Part shown: piece by piece, positions 51,950 to 59,429 of the stretch | How positions within the stretch are numbered: the stretch's first letter is position 1 | Layout of the letters: every line of letters starts with the position of its first letter | DNA from: Pseudemcibacter sp038106445 | GTDB lineage: Bacteria; Pseudomonadota; Alphaproteobacteria; Sphingomonadales; Emcibacteraceae | NCBI GenBank assembly: GCA_038106445.1 | Contig: JAYODU010000003.1 | Coordinates: forward strand, 324,482 to 388,481 | Direction of reading: 5' to 3' | Length of the DNA: 64,000 nucleotides | Made by a program: the position numbers and the translations under genes | Notes under the pieces: generated by a model | Told to the model about the DNA's origin: nothing | Database searches by the model: none | What the model saw: only the letters and a program-made list of their open reading frames with translations

Positions 51950-52978
51950 ATGAATCAGTATTTACGTACAAAAGACCGCAATAATAGACATGTGGCGATT
52001 TGGCTTTTTATTGTTTGTGCATTTGTTTTTACAATGATCGTTGTTGGCGGAATTACCCGCTTAACTGAATCCGGTTTAAGTATGGTAAATTGGGAACCCA
52101 TCAGTGGTATTATTCCTCCATTAAACGAATCTGAATGGAACGCGGAATTCGATGCCTATAAACAATATCCGGAATACCAGCAGGTAAATATGGGCATGAC
52201 TTTGGATGAGTTTAAAAATATTTTTTTCTGGGAATATTCTCATCGGTTACTGGGGCGGCTGATTGGGGTCATATATGCAGTTCCGTTTTTTATTTTTCTT
52301 GCGCGTAAAAAAATTAAACGGGTACTTAAGCCGCATCTCTGGACTTTATTGGCTTTAGGTGGCGGGCAAGGCCTTCTTGGCTGGTATATGGTTAAAAGTG
52401 GTCTTGTGGATCAGCCGGATGTGAGCCACTATCGACTTACTGCCCACCTTGGGCTTGCAGTATTGATTTATACATATGCATTCTGGCTTGGACTTGGATT
52501 ATTACTTACTAAAAGTAAAAAAGCATTGGGCCGCCCGAAACATTTAATCCGTAGTTATGTTGTTTTGCTTATTGTGCAGATACTCTTGGGTGGCCTTGTT
52601 GCCGGATTAAACGCCGGGTTAGTCAGTGACACCTGGCCGCTTATGTTCGGGCAAATTATACCGGATGGGGCATTCGATGGCGGTTACGGGATTATGAGTA
52701 TTTTTGATGATCCGCTTACCATACATTTTGAACATAGGACCTTCGCATATATTGTGGCAATGACAGCAGTAGTAATCTGGTGGAAACTTAAATCAGATAC
52801 GAGCGTAACCGTAAAGCTTGCGGCTAATCTTGTTCTGCTTACTGTTATTATACAGATTACACTGGGAGTATTGACGGTAATGAATATGGTTGCGATACCG
52901 ATCGCTGCAGCGCATCAAGCGGGGGCAATCCTAGCATTGTCAGCTTCACTATATCTTCTTAATATAGTTAAGGGATAG
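51950..52978 (+). CDS. ctaA: Heme A synthase (COX15/CtaA)
   Basis: The 342-residue membrane protein oxidises the C8 methyl group of heme O to make heme A for cytochrome aa3. It has eight membrane helices and the COX15 marks 'GGITRLTESGLSMVNWEPISGIIPP', 'FFWEYSHRLLGRLIGVIYAVPF' with a heme histidine, 'LGGGQGLLGWYMVKSGL', 'VSHYRLTAHLGLAV' and 'VAGLNAGLVSDTWPLM'. 'HFEHRTFAYIVAM' and 'AAHQAGAILALSASLY' follow in the second half. It is the alphaproteobacterial and mitochondrial form. It indicates an aerobic respiratory chain. Confidence 0.95.
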   Translation: MNQYLRTKDRNNRHVAIWLFIVCAFVFTMIVVGGITRLTESGLSMVNWEPISGIIPPLNESEWNAEFDAYKQYPEYQQVNMGMTLDEFKNIFFWEYSHRLLGRLIGVIYAVPFFIFLARKKIKRVLKPHLWTLLALGGGQGLLGWYMVKSGLVDQPDVSHYRLTAHLGLAVLIYTYAFWLGLGLLLTKSKKALGRPKHLIRSYVVLLIVQILLGGLVAGLNAGLVSDTWPLMFGQIIPDGAFDGGYGIMSIFDDPLTIHFEHRTFAYIVAMTAVVIWWKLKSDTSVTVKLAANLVLLTVIIQITLGVLTVMNMVAIPIAAAHQAGAILALSASLYLLNIVKG

Positions 52979-53038
52979 ATATTCTTATTTTTTCTGCCTG
53001 AGACCTATTTCTTAATATGAATGAGAGAGGTTGGTACG

Positions 53039-53103
53039 GTACTTAAGTACACTTGTAATTGTTCCTTACATGGCATTTGTTTATATAGCGGTATTATAAT
53101 ACC
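53039..53103. repeat. Two perfect palindromes upstream of rplM
   Basis: GTACTTAAGTAC (53039-53050) and GGTATTATAATACC (53090-53103) are perfect palindromes of 12 and 14 bases, centred about 52 bases apart in the 233-base gap between ctaA and rplM. They look like operator half-sites or a weak terminator pair. No regulator can be named. Confidence 0.4.
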
Positions 53104-53141
53104 ATATTTATAACATACTGAAAATTAGTATAAATTTCCTG

Positions 53142-53169
53142 TTGACTTTGGATATTTTAATGGCATATT
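53142..53169 (+). promoter_or_regulatory. Probable promoter of rplM-rpsI
   Basis: TTGACT at 53142-53147 and CATATT at 53164-53169 are 16 bases apart. The rpsD promoter in this window has the same spacing and a related -10 box. Confidence 0.5.
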
Positions 53170-53211
53170 GCGCGCAAACTAAATTATGGCTTTAAACAGG
53201 AATTTAATCCA

Positions 53212-53685
53212 ATGAAAACATATTCTGCAAAACCGGCAGATATTGAAAAGAAATGGTATGTCATTGACGCGGATGGTTTAATCCTCGGTCGTATGGCTGC
53301 TGTAATCGCGACATATTTGAAGGGTAAACATAAACCGATGTACACGCCTTCAATGGATTGTGGCGACAATATCATCGTTATCAATGCTGAAAAAGTACAA
53401 CTAAGCGGTAAAAAGAAAGACAATAAAATCTATTACTGGCACACAGGATATCCTGGCGGTATTAAAGAAAAAAATGCTGGAAATATTCTGGAAGGTGATT
53501 ATCCGGAGAGGGTTGTGATTAAAGCAGTTCAAAGAATGCTGAATAATAATCCTATGGGACGCCAGCAATTAAGAAATCTTAGAGTTTTTGCCGGGCCGGA
53601 ACATACACATGAAGCACAGCAACCTGAAATACTTGATGTTGCTGCAATGAACGAAAAGAATGCAAGGATTTCTACAAATGGCTGA
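53212..53685 (+). CDS. rplM: 50S ribosomal protein L13
   Basis: The 157-residue protein shows 'WYVIDADGLILGRMAAVIATYLKGKHKPMYTPSMDCGDNIIVINAEK', 'YYWHTGYPGGIKE' and 'AVQRMLNNNPMGRQQLRNLRVFAGPEHTHEAQQPE', the L13 core. Length is normal for alphaproteobacteria. It overlaps the start of rpsI by eight bases, giving translational coupling. Confidence 0.97.
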   Translation: MKTYSAKPADIEKKWYVIDADGLILGRMAAVIATYLKGKHKPMYTPSMDCGDNIIVINAEKVQLSGKKKDNKIYYWHTGYPGGIKEKNAGNILEGDYPERVVIKAVQRMLNNNPMGRQQLRNLRVFAGPEHTHEAQQPEILDVAAMNEKNARISTNG

Positions 53686-54199
53686 AGATAAAAAAACATT
53701 GGAAGACCTTAAAGAGGTTACAGCCGCAGCAACCGTTGCAGCAGGCGCTGAAGAGGGTTCAACTTCAGAAGTAGCGAATGAGCAGATCGAATATGTTCAG
53801 AAGCTTGATGAACATGGTCGTGCTTACGCAACAGGAAAACGTAAAGATGCGATAGCACGTGTGTGGATTAAGCCGGGAAAAGGTATTATTACAGTTAATG
53901 GTCGCGAAGAAGCGGTGTATTTTGCACGTCCTACACTTCGTATGGTTATAAGCCAGGCTTTTGAAGTTGCAAACCGCGTGGGACAATATGATGTTGTGGC
54001 AACCGTAAAAGGTGGTGGCCTTTCCGGTCAGGCTGGAGCTGTTCGTCACGGCATCAGTAAAGCACTTACATATTACGAGCCTGATCTTCGTGCCGTAGTA
54101 AAGGCTGCAGGCTTTCTTACACGTGATGCACGCGTTGTGGAACGTAAGAAATACGGTAGGGCAAAAGCACGTAGAAGCTTCCAGTTCTCAAAACGTTAA
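53678..54199 (+). CDS. rpsI: 30S ribosomal protein S9
   Basis: The S9 core begins near residue 45 with 'GRAYATGKRKDAIARVWIKPGKGIITVNG' and ends with the universal basic tail 'RKKYGRAKARRSFQFSKR', whose last arginine contacts P-site tRNA. An acidic, alanine-rich N-terminal extension of about 45 residues precedes it (MAEDKKTLEDLKEVTAAATV...), making 173 residues against about 130 in E. coli. Such extensions occur in alphaproteobacteria. The start at 53678 lies inside the rplM end. A start at 53660 is less likely. Confidence 0.95.
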   Translation: MAEDKKTLEDLKEVTAAATVAAGAEEGSTSEVANEQIEYVQKLDEHGRAYATGKRKDAIARVWIKPGKGIITVNGREEAVYFARPTLRMVISQAFEVANRVGQYDVVATVKGGGLSGQAGAVRHGISKALTYYEPDLRAVVKAAGFLTRDARVVERKKYGRAKARRSFQFSKR

Positions 54200-54220
54200 T
54201 TGCCAATTCATATGTTATAG

Positions 54221-54255
54221 AAAGGCTTCCATGGTACTCATGGGAGCCTTTTTTG
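54221..54255 (+). terminator. Terminator after rpsI
   Basis: AGGCTTCCATG and CATGGGAGCCT form an 11-pair stem with one G-U, followed by TTTTTT. A diverged copy lies at 55212-55246. Confidence 0.88.
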
Positions 54256-54380
54256 TAATAGAGATAGCTTAAATCTTCTTTTCACGTTCAATTTATTTCT
54301 CATAAAGGTTCTTGGCGGGTTACTTGCGAGCATATCCAACAAATGCTATGAATAAAAATTCTTTAATGAAGCTAGGGAGT

Positions 54381-54472
54381 ATGAAATAAAACGTTATTTC
54401 AAAAATATTATTCTCGCTTTTTTCGGGATTGTAAGCTTATCAGGTAGAACCAACAATTTTGCCCATGAATAG
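54381..54472 (+). pseudogene. Signal-peptide remnant with a one-base frameshift
   Basis: AGGGAG stands just before ATG 54381, but the frame stops after two codons (ATG AAA TAA). One extra A in the run would give M-K-I then KRYFKNIILAFFGIVSLSG, a clear signal peptide, which ends at TAG 54470 across the next gene's ATG. It looks like the broken front of an exported protein gene. Confidence 0.35.
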
Positions 54473-55202
54473 ATATTTGGTAATCCCGTTTGTGCTTATT
54501 CTTTCCGCTGGCTTATACGGTGGGATCAAAATGGTATTTGCCCAAGATCAATCCGATGATATCTGCTACGCCCTCCATTTGATAGAAAGCGCAAACCCCG
54601 AAAATGTTTGGGACAGTGTACCAGAGATTTCATCGGACTTTCATTATCCCTGGAGGCCCCAATTGCCCGAGCTAACCCGCTTTCAGGCATTTACTGATGG
54701 AACCAGACTGCATTTCCGCTTTATGGTCGAAGACACGAGCCTTATCTCACCTGGAAGCGTTGAAGACGAAAAAGCGGTTGATGCGTCCGACCGGGTTGAA
54801 ATTTTCTTTGCGCCTGGCGCTTGTCAAGGACCAATGACAAAATCCGCCATTGCAAGCTATTATGTGCTCGAAGTTGCTCCAAATAGCCTCACACACGATT
54901 ATCAAGCAGCTTATTACCGCAAGTTTAATTCTGAATGGGACGCCGAAGGCCTGGAGACTAACACTGCTATTACAACCCAGGGCTATGACGTTTCAGGTAG
55001 CCTGCCGCTTGTTCCTATCGTCGTAGAAAACACACCGGTTAAAATCGGCCAGAAAATATGGGCTAGTGTCTTTCGCGCTGACTTTCGAATGAATGACAGC
55101 ACGCTTGAAGCCCATTGGATTAGTTGGATTGATCCGGCGACAAATGATCCAGACTTTCATATGGAAACTGCATTTGGTTGCTGGAAAGTAACCCGACCAT
55201 AA
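54465..55202 (+). CDS. Exported carbohydrate-binding family 9-like protein
   Basis: The 245-residue product has a signal peptide or anchor at residues 1-27 (MNRYLVIPFVLILSAGLYGG...VFAQ). A CBM9-like beta sandwich follows: 'FQAFTDGTRLHFRFMVEDTSLI', 'DRVEIFFAPGACQG', 'YYVLEVAPNSLTHDYQAAYYRKFNSEWD' and a late 'DFHMETAFGCWKV'. This standalone domain occurs in exported proteins and in heme- or sugar-binding sensors. No hydrolase domain is attached. The start lies within the remains of another signal-peptide frame, and there is no good ribosome site. Related hairpin terminators flank the gene. Confidence 0.7.
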   Translation: MNRYLVIPFVLILSAGLYGGIKMVFAQDQSDDICYALHLIESANPENVWDSVPEISSDFHYPWRPQLPELTRFQAFTDGTRLHFRFMVEDTSLISPGSVEDEKAVDASDRVEIFFAPGACQGPMTKSAIASYYVLEVAPNSLTHDYQAAYYRKFNSEWDAEGLETNTAITTQGYDVSGSLPLVPIVVENTPVKIGQKIWASVFRADFRMNDSTLEAHWISWIDPATNDPDFHMETAFGCWKVTRP

Positions 55203-55211
55203 TGGAATAAG

Positions 55212-55246
55212 AAAGGCTTTCATGATGTTCATGAGGGTCTTTTTTG
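55212..55246 (+). terminator. Terminator after the CBM9-like gene, related to the rpsI terminator
   Basis: AGGCTTTCATG pairs with CATGAGGGTCT using three G-U pairs, followed by TTTTTT. Over 35 aligned positions it matches the rpsI terminator at 28, and all seven differences are transitions. Confidence 0.75.
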
Positions 55247-55366
55247 GTGAAATAGTTATCATAACGATTATTTTCTGTAGGATTTATTGTACATATTCAC
55301 TTTTCTTCAACAAAACCATGTTGATATGTATCAATGCATAATATTACCTGTAAAATAGATTAGGAA

Positions 55367-55540
55367 TTGGCGATATTTATCGGGAGAAATAACATAAAAT
55401 ACGATATAGTAGTTGAAACACGAGAAGCCAGTTCTGCAGGAGGAGCATGTGGAGGAGGCGCCAATGCCGTCTCTGCATTGATAGGTTACGCTATCAATGA
55501 CTTTAGTAATCAACTATATGATATTTTAGTCGCAAATTAA
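55367..55540 (+). CDS. Possible small glycine-rich peptide
   Basis: In the 380-base gap between the CBM9-like gene and the histidine kinase, an open frame ends at TAA 55538. From the TTG at 55367 it has 57 codons. The tail reads IVVETREASSAGGACGGGAN, then AVSALIGYAINDFSNQLYDI and LVAN. The AGG-A-C-GGG-AN segment followed by a hydrophobic helix recalls double-glycine leader peptides of small bacteriocins, but that is only a resemblance. The best ribosome site, GGGAG at 55382-55386, stands seven bases before an ATA at 55394, not a standard start. Transporter or immunity genes are not adjacent. It may also be the tail of a lost gene. Confidence 0.3.
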   Translation: MAIFIGRNNIKYDIVVETREASSAGGACGGGANAVSALIGYAINDFSNQLYDILVAN

Positions 55541-55582
55541 GTAAGCACCAAGAGTTCATGAGGGGTATCCCTATATGATAAA

Positions 55583-56944
55583 TCAATTTTCAGTATTTGG
55601 AATAATTATGTTAGCGATCAGCCCCGGGTTATTGTCTTCGAGCATAAATTTGAAATTATGAATTTTTGTAATTACTGACACCAGATAAAGACCAAGCCCC
55701 ATTCCCTTATCCTTGCGCTCAGGCGAAAGTCTTACAAACCTCTCAATCGCTTTTTCACGGTTTTCTTTTGCTATACCTGGACCATTGTCCGCGACTGAAA
55801 TTATTATGGAATTTTCAGCCAAATTTGCAGACAGTATAATGGCTGCACCCCTACCGGCATACTTGATTGCATTTTCAATCAGGTTTGAAATTGCCTGTGC
55901 AAGTAGCTGTGCATTTGCAATTATTTTTAAATCCTGTTCGGGTGATTGCAAACTTAACGACATATCGTTTTCTTCCGCGAGTGGCATATAAAGTTCAGCA
56001 ATATTTGCCAGGAAATCGTTTAGGTTTATTTCTTTTTTCTGCGTTTCGCTCAGCCCTGTTTCAAGGCGGGATATATTGAGCAACGCATTCAGATCTTTTA
56101 AAATACGGTCTGTTTCCAGAATTGCCTTTTCGATATTTTCATTATCTTTAAGGCTGACCTGGGATTGTTCCAAATGGCCACGAAGCCTTGTAAGCGGGCT
56201 TCTTAAATCATGTGCCATACTTTCCGTGGCGACACGCAGTTCTTCAATCAGGTCTTCCACTTTGGTAAGCATTTGATTAAGGGTTGTTGCCAGTTGGTCA
56301 AACTCATCATTTTTTTCCGTAACGGAAATGCGTTTTGAAATATCGCCTTCCATGATGAAACGTGCGGTCTGGTCAATTGATTTAATACGCCGTAACACCA
56401 ACCGTGAAAAAATTACACCACCTAAAAGTGCTAAAATCAGGACGAGGATCGATGCAACGGCCATTGCATCGGTCAGTGTTTCCTGAAAATCGCGGCGTGC
56501 GCGCATGTCCCGGCCCACAAGAATTTTAGCACCAAGTCCCAGTGTATAGGCGCGGGCACCAACCAGCACTTCTGATTGCGTATCCGTGCGGTAAAGCGAT
56601 AGTATGGTCCAATCACCATTTGTATTGATATCCGGCGGCCACTGGGAAAGGTTTCCGACAATGCGCTGATTATTAGGGGCCGCGAGGAGATATATGGCGT
56701 CGCCATCGGCCGTTTCAACCCGCCTTGCAAGCGCCGCCCTTAATCGCGTCAACCCACCGGACCTGTATTCATCCTCAAGCGATCTTATTTCCGCCTCAAC
56801 GACTTCGGAGACTTCATTTTCAATCACTTCGACCGTTGAAAAATAAACAAATACCAAAACACCGGTGATCGTTGCCGCCGTAAATAATACATAGGTCAGA
56901 ATAATGCGTAAATAAGCGCTTTTGGGCAATATTGAAAATTTCAT
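55583..56944 (-). CDS. HAMP-domain sensor histidine kinase
   Basis: The 453-residue kinase has a membrane helix at about 10-32, a periplasmic domain to about 160, a second helix (ASILVLILALLGGVIFSRLVL) and a HAMP domain. HisKA follows with the phosphorylated histidine in MAHDLRSPLTRLRGHLEQS. The ATPase domain has 'QAISNLIENAIKYAGRG', 'VADNGPGIAKENREKAIERFVRL' and 'KGMGLGLYLVSVI'. It overlaps the response regulator stop by four bases (ATGA). Placement behind degP suggests sensing of envelope damage. The true stimulus is unknown. Confidence 0.9.
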   Translation of the reverse strand: MKFSILPKSAYLRIILTYVLFTAATITGVLVFVYFSTVEVIENEVSEVVEAEIRSLEDEYRSGGLTRLRAALARRVETADGDAIYLLAAPNNQRIVGNLSQWPPDINTNGDWTILSLYRTDTQSEVLVGARAYTLGLGAKILVGRDMRARRDFQETLTDAMAVASILVLILALLGGVIFSRLVLRRIKSIDQTARFIMEGDISKRISVTEKNDEFDQLATTLNQMLTKVEDLIEELRVATESMAHDLRSPLTRLRGHLEQSQVSLKDNENIEKAILETDRILKDLNALLNISRLETGLSETQKKEINLNDFLANIAELYMPLAEENDMSLSLQSPEQDLKIIANAQLLAQAISNLIENAIKYAGRGAAIILSANLAENSIIISVADNGPGIAKENREKAIERFVRLSPERKDKGMGLGLYLVSVITKIHNFKFMLEDNNPGLIANIIIPNTEN

Positions 56945-57621
56945 GAAGCAATGCCAATTCTGTAACCTGATCCCCGTACCGTATGCAAAAGAGGTTTATC
57001 ATGTCCCTGATCGATTTTTGCCCGAAGTCTGCTGATATGGACATCAATAACATTGGTATGCGGATCAAAATGATAATCCCATACCTGTTCAAGCAACATA
57101 CTGCGGGTCACAATCCGGCCTTCATTTTTCATAAGATATTCAAGGATTTTATATTCACGTGGTTTTAGATCGATGACCCGTTCATTTCGTTTTGCCTGTC
57201 TTGCTTTAATATCCAGTTCAAGACCGCCAACAATCAGTTTGTCCGGTGTTTTATCAATGTTGGAGCCGCGCCGAAGAACGGCTTCAAGACGGGCTAACAA
57301 TTCTGAAAAAGCAAATGGCTTTGCAAGATAATCATCAGCACCTGCCTTCAAGCCTTCAAGACGATAATCCAGATCCCCCAGCGCAGACAGAAATATAACC
57401 GGTGTTTTAATGCCTTCTGAGCGTAATGCTTTTATAACGGATATGCCGTCCAGACGCGGAAGCATGCGGTCAAGTATGATGGCATCATATGTACCGGAAA
57501 CCGCCGCTGAAAGCCCGTCTATGCCATCTGAAATAACATCTGCAACATGGCCATGTTGCTGTAGACTTTTTAAAATAAAGCCGGAAATTTCAACATCATC
57601 TTCGACAATTAGTATCCGCAT
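56941..57621 (-). CDS. OmpR-family response regulator
   Basis: The 226-residue regulator has a receiver domain with the phosphoacceptor aspartate in 'AIILDRMLPRLDGISVIKALR', the lysine in 'DDYLAKPFAFSELLARL', and a winged helix 'IDLKPREYKILEYLMKNEGRIVTRSMLLEQVWDYHFDPHTNVIDVHISRLRAKI'. The wording 'DYHFDPHTNVIDVHISRLR' is typical of the CopR/QseB-like branch. It is encoded 150 bases behind degP and overlaps the kinase start. It probably controls degP or other envelope genes, which is inferred from order. Confidence 0.92.
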   Translation of the reverse strand: MRILIVEDDVEISGFILKSLQQHGHVADVISDGIDGLSAAVSGTYDAIILDRMLPRLDGISVIKALRSEGIKTPVIFLSALGDLDYRLEGLKAGADDYLAKPFAFSELLARLEAVLRRGSNIDKTPDKLIVGGLELDIKARQAKRNERVIDLKPREYKILEYLMKNEGRIVTRSMLLEQVWDYHFDPHTNVIDVHISRLRAKIDQGHDKPLLHTVRGSGYRIGIAS

Positions 57622-57700
57622 TTAAGTCCTTAATAAAAAGGGAAAAAATTATTTAACAGCTATATTATAAATGTAAATTTGCCATAAAATCAAATGACAA

Positions 57701-57773
57701 AACCCTGTAAAGGGAAAGTCCATATTGCCCCAAATGGGGAGCGAGGAAAGGGACAATATGGACTTATAGGGTT
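57701..57773 (-). promoter_or_regulatory. Long hairpin covering the degP stop codon
   Basis: A perfect 12-base inverted repeat, AAGTCCATATTG (57716-57727) and CAATATGGACTT (57754-57765), encloses CCCC-AAAT-GGGG (57728-57739). It is extended by AACCCT (57701-57706) and AGGGTT (57768-57773). On the minus strand the first arm begins at the degP stop and the last ends in TTTT. It may terminate most transcripts or protect the degP 3' end, giving less kinase/regulator than protease. Confidence 0.55.
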
Positions 57774-59238
57774 AAGCGCGGTCAAAGGGGACTGCTATAA
57801 ACCGCTTACCCTGTTTATTTTTAACGCGTAAAAGCACTGTTTCACGGTCATCGGCGGCGGCTTTTGCAAGCACATCCTTGACGTCGGAAAGCGATTTTAC
57901 CGGAACGTTGTTAACTGTTTCAATCTGATCTCCAATACGGACATTTGTTTTTGCCGCGGCACTTTCCGGATCAATATCCACGACTTCAAGCTGGTTGTTT
58001 AATGCAAGCCCAAGTTTCGGGATATCATCACCGTTACCCATGCGGTCACCATTTAAGGAAGCTCTTATGGCGTTTGGTTCTTCAAATGCAGCGACTTTAA
58101 TATCAATGTCATCTTTTTTGCCATCACGCCATATTGTGATATCGGCTTTTGAATTTGCATCTGTTTTGGCAACCATTCTCGTTAAATCACGAACGTCTTC
58201 AACGGTCTTGCCACCGAATGAAAGGATAATATCCCCTGCTTGAAGACCGGCTTTTTCAGCCGGACCGTCCGGGACAACGTCTGCAACAAGTGCGCCTTTA
58301 GCATCTTCAAGGCCCAGACTTTCGGCAATATCATCTGTTACGGGTTGGATTGATACACCAATCCAGCCGCGATCAACGCTACCATCTTCGATCAGGTCAG
58401 CAACAATATCCTGTGCCATTTCAGAAGGAATGGCAAAACCAATACCGACATTACCGCCACTCGGTGAATAAATCGCGGTATTAACGCCGATCACGTCGCC
58501 ATATTCATTAAATAACGGGCCCCCGGAATTTCCCTGGTTAATCGGTGTGTCTGTCTGAATAAAATCATCATAGGGCCCGGAACTAATTTCACGACCGCGT
58601 GCTGATACAATGCCGGATGTGACCGACCCATATAAACCGAATGGGGACCCGACGGCAAAAACGCTGTCACCAACACGGGCATTATCTGAATTACCCCATT
58701 TTACAACGTCAAATTCCTCATCCGCGTCGATTTTAAGCACGGCAAGATCGGTTTTCGGGTCGGTTCCAAGAACTTTTGCGGAAATTTCCCGGCCATCATT
58801 TAATCGTACCAATACTTCAGCTGCGTCTTCGACAACGTGATTGTTGGTAATGACAATTCCATTATCCTGTACGATAAATCCTGATCCGATTGATGATGGT
58901 TGTTGTGGCTGAAAACGGAAGTCACGGCCCATTGGTCCTTCATCGCCCCTGAACTGGCGGAAAAATTCTTCGAATGGATCATTTCTGTCACCTCTGAACA
59001 TTGGCATATCCTGCGCCACATTTGATTTGACATTTCCTTTGGAAATAACCTGTACAACAGCCGGGCTTACTTCTTCCACAAGGTCCGCAAGATGTGCGAC
59101 AACGGGTTTTTCCGCAATATACCGGACTTGCTGATCCTGTTCCTGACTTGTGTCCGCGAAGCTATTTGAAACCGCAACAACACTTGTTCCGGCCAGCAGT
59201 CCAATGGCTAAGCTTTTTAAGACTGATTTATTAAACAT
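57772..59238 (-). CDS. degP: Periplasmic serine protease Do (DegP/DegQ family)
   Basis: The 488-residue protein has a signal peptide (LKSLAIGLLAGTSVVAVSNSFA) and an HtrA protease domain. The catalytic residues are His in 'IVITNNHVVEDA', Asp in 'TDLAVLKID' and Ser in 'PINQGNSGGPLFNEYGDVIG'. Two PDZ domains follow: about 290-380 with 'VVPDGPAEKAGLQAGDIILSFGG', and about 400-488 with 'VVDIDPESAAAKTNVRIGDQIETVNN'. It degrades or refolds damaged periplasmic proteins. It leads a cluster with the two-component genes. Confidence 0.95.
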   Translation of the reverse strand: MFNKSVLKSLAIGLLAGTSVVAVSNSFADTSQEQDQQVRYIAEKPVVAHLADLVEEVSPAVVQVISKGNVKSNVAQDMPMFRGDRNDPFEEFFRQFRGDEGPMGRDFRFQPQQPSSIGSGFIVQDNGIVITNNHVVEDAAEVLVRLNDGREISAKVLGTDPKTDLAVLKIDADEEFDVVKWGNSDNARVGDSVFAVGSPFGLYGSVTSGIVSARGREISSGPYDDFIQTDTPINQGNSGGPLFNEYGDVIGVNTAIYSPSGGNVGIGFAIPSEMAQDIVADLIEDGSVDRGWIGVSIQPVTDDIAESLGLEDAKGALVADVVPDGPAEKAGLQAGDIILSFGGKTVEDVRDLTRMVAKTDANSKADITIWRDGKKDDIDIKVAAFEEPNAIRASLNGDRMGNGDDIPKLGLALNNQLEVVDIDPESAAAKTNVRIGDQIETVNNVPVKSLSDVKDVLAKAAADDRETVLLRVKNKQGKRFIAVPFDRA

Positions 59239-59308
59239 TGCATTCTCCTTATTGAGTATTCGTTACCATGGAGAATAATTTCCCAACATGAACAGGTCCT
59301 GTCAGAAA

Positions 59309-59330
59309 CATTAAAAAAATTTAATGTTGG
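59309..59330. repeat. Inverted repeat in the degP-amidohydrolase gap
   Basis: AACATTAAA and TTTAATGTT are perfect 9-base arms around AAAA. It lies in the 191-base divergent promoter region. It could be an operator. A-T pairs make it weak as a terminator. Confidence 0.4.
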
Positions 59331-59429
59331 ATGATTTTATTATTTATGGGTTTTACATCGGGAAAAAGTCATTGCCAAATTGTCCCTTATGTTCGATGAT
59401 CATGGCCATAATTCTAAAGGGAGTGGGAA

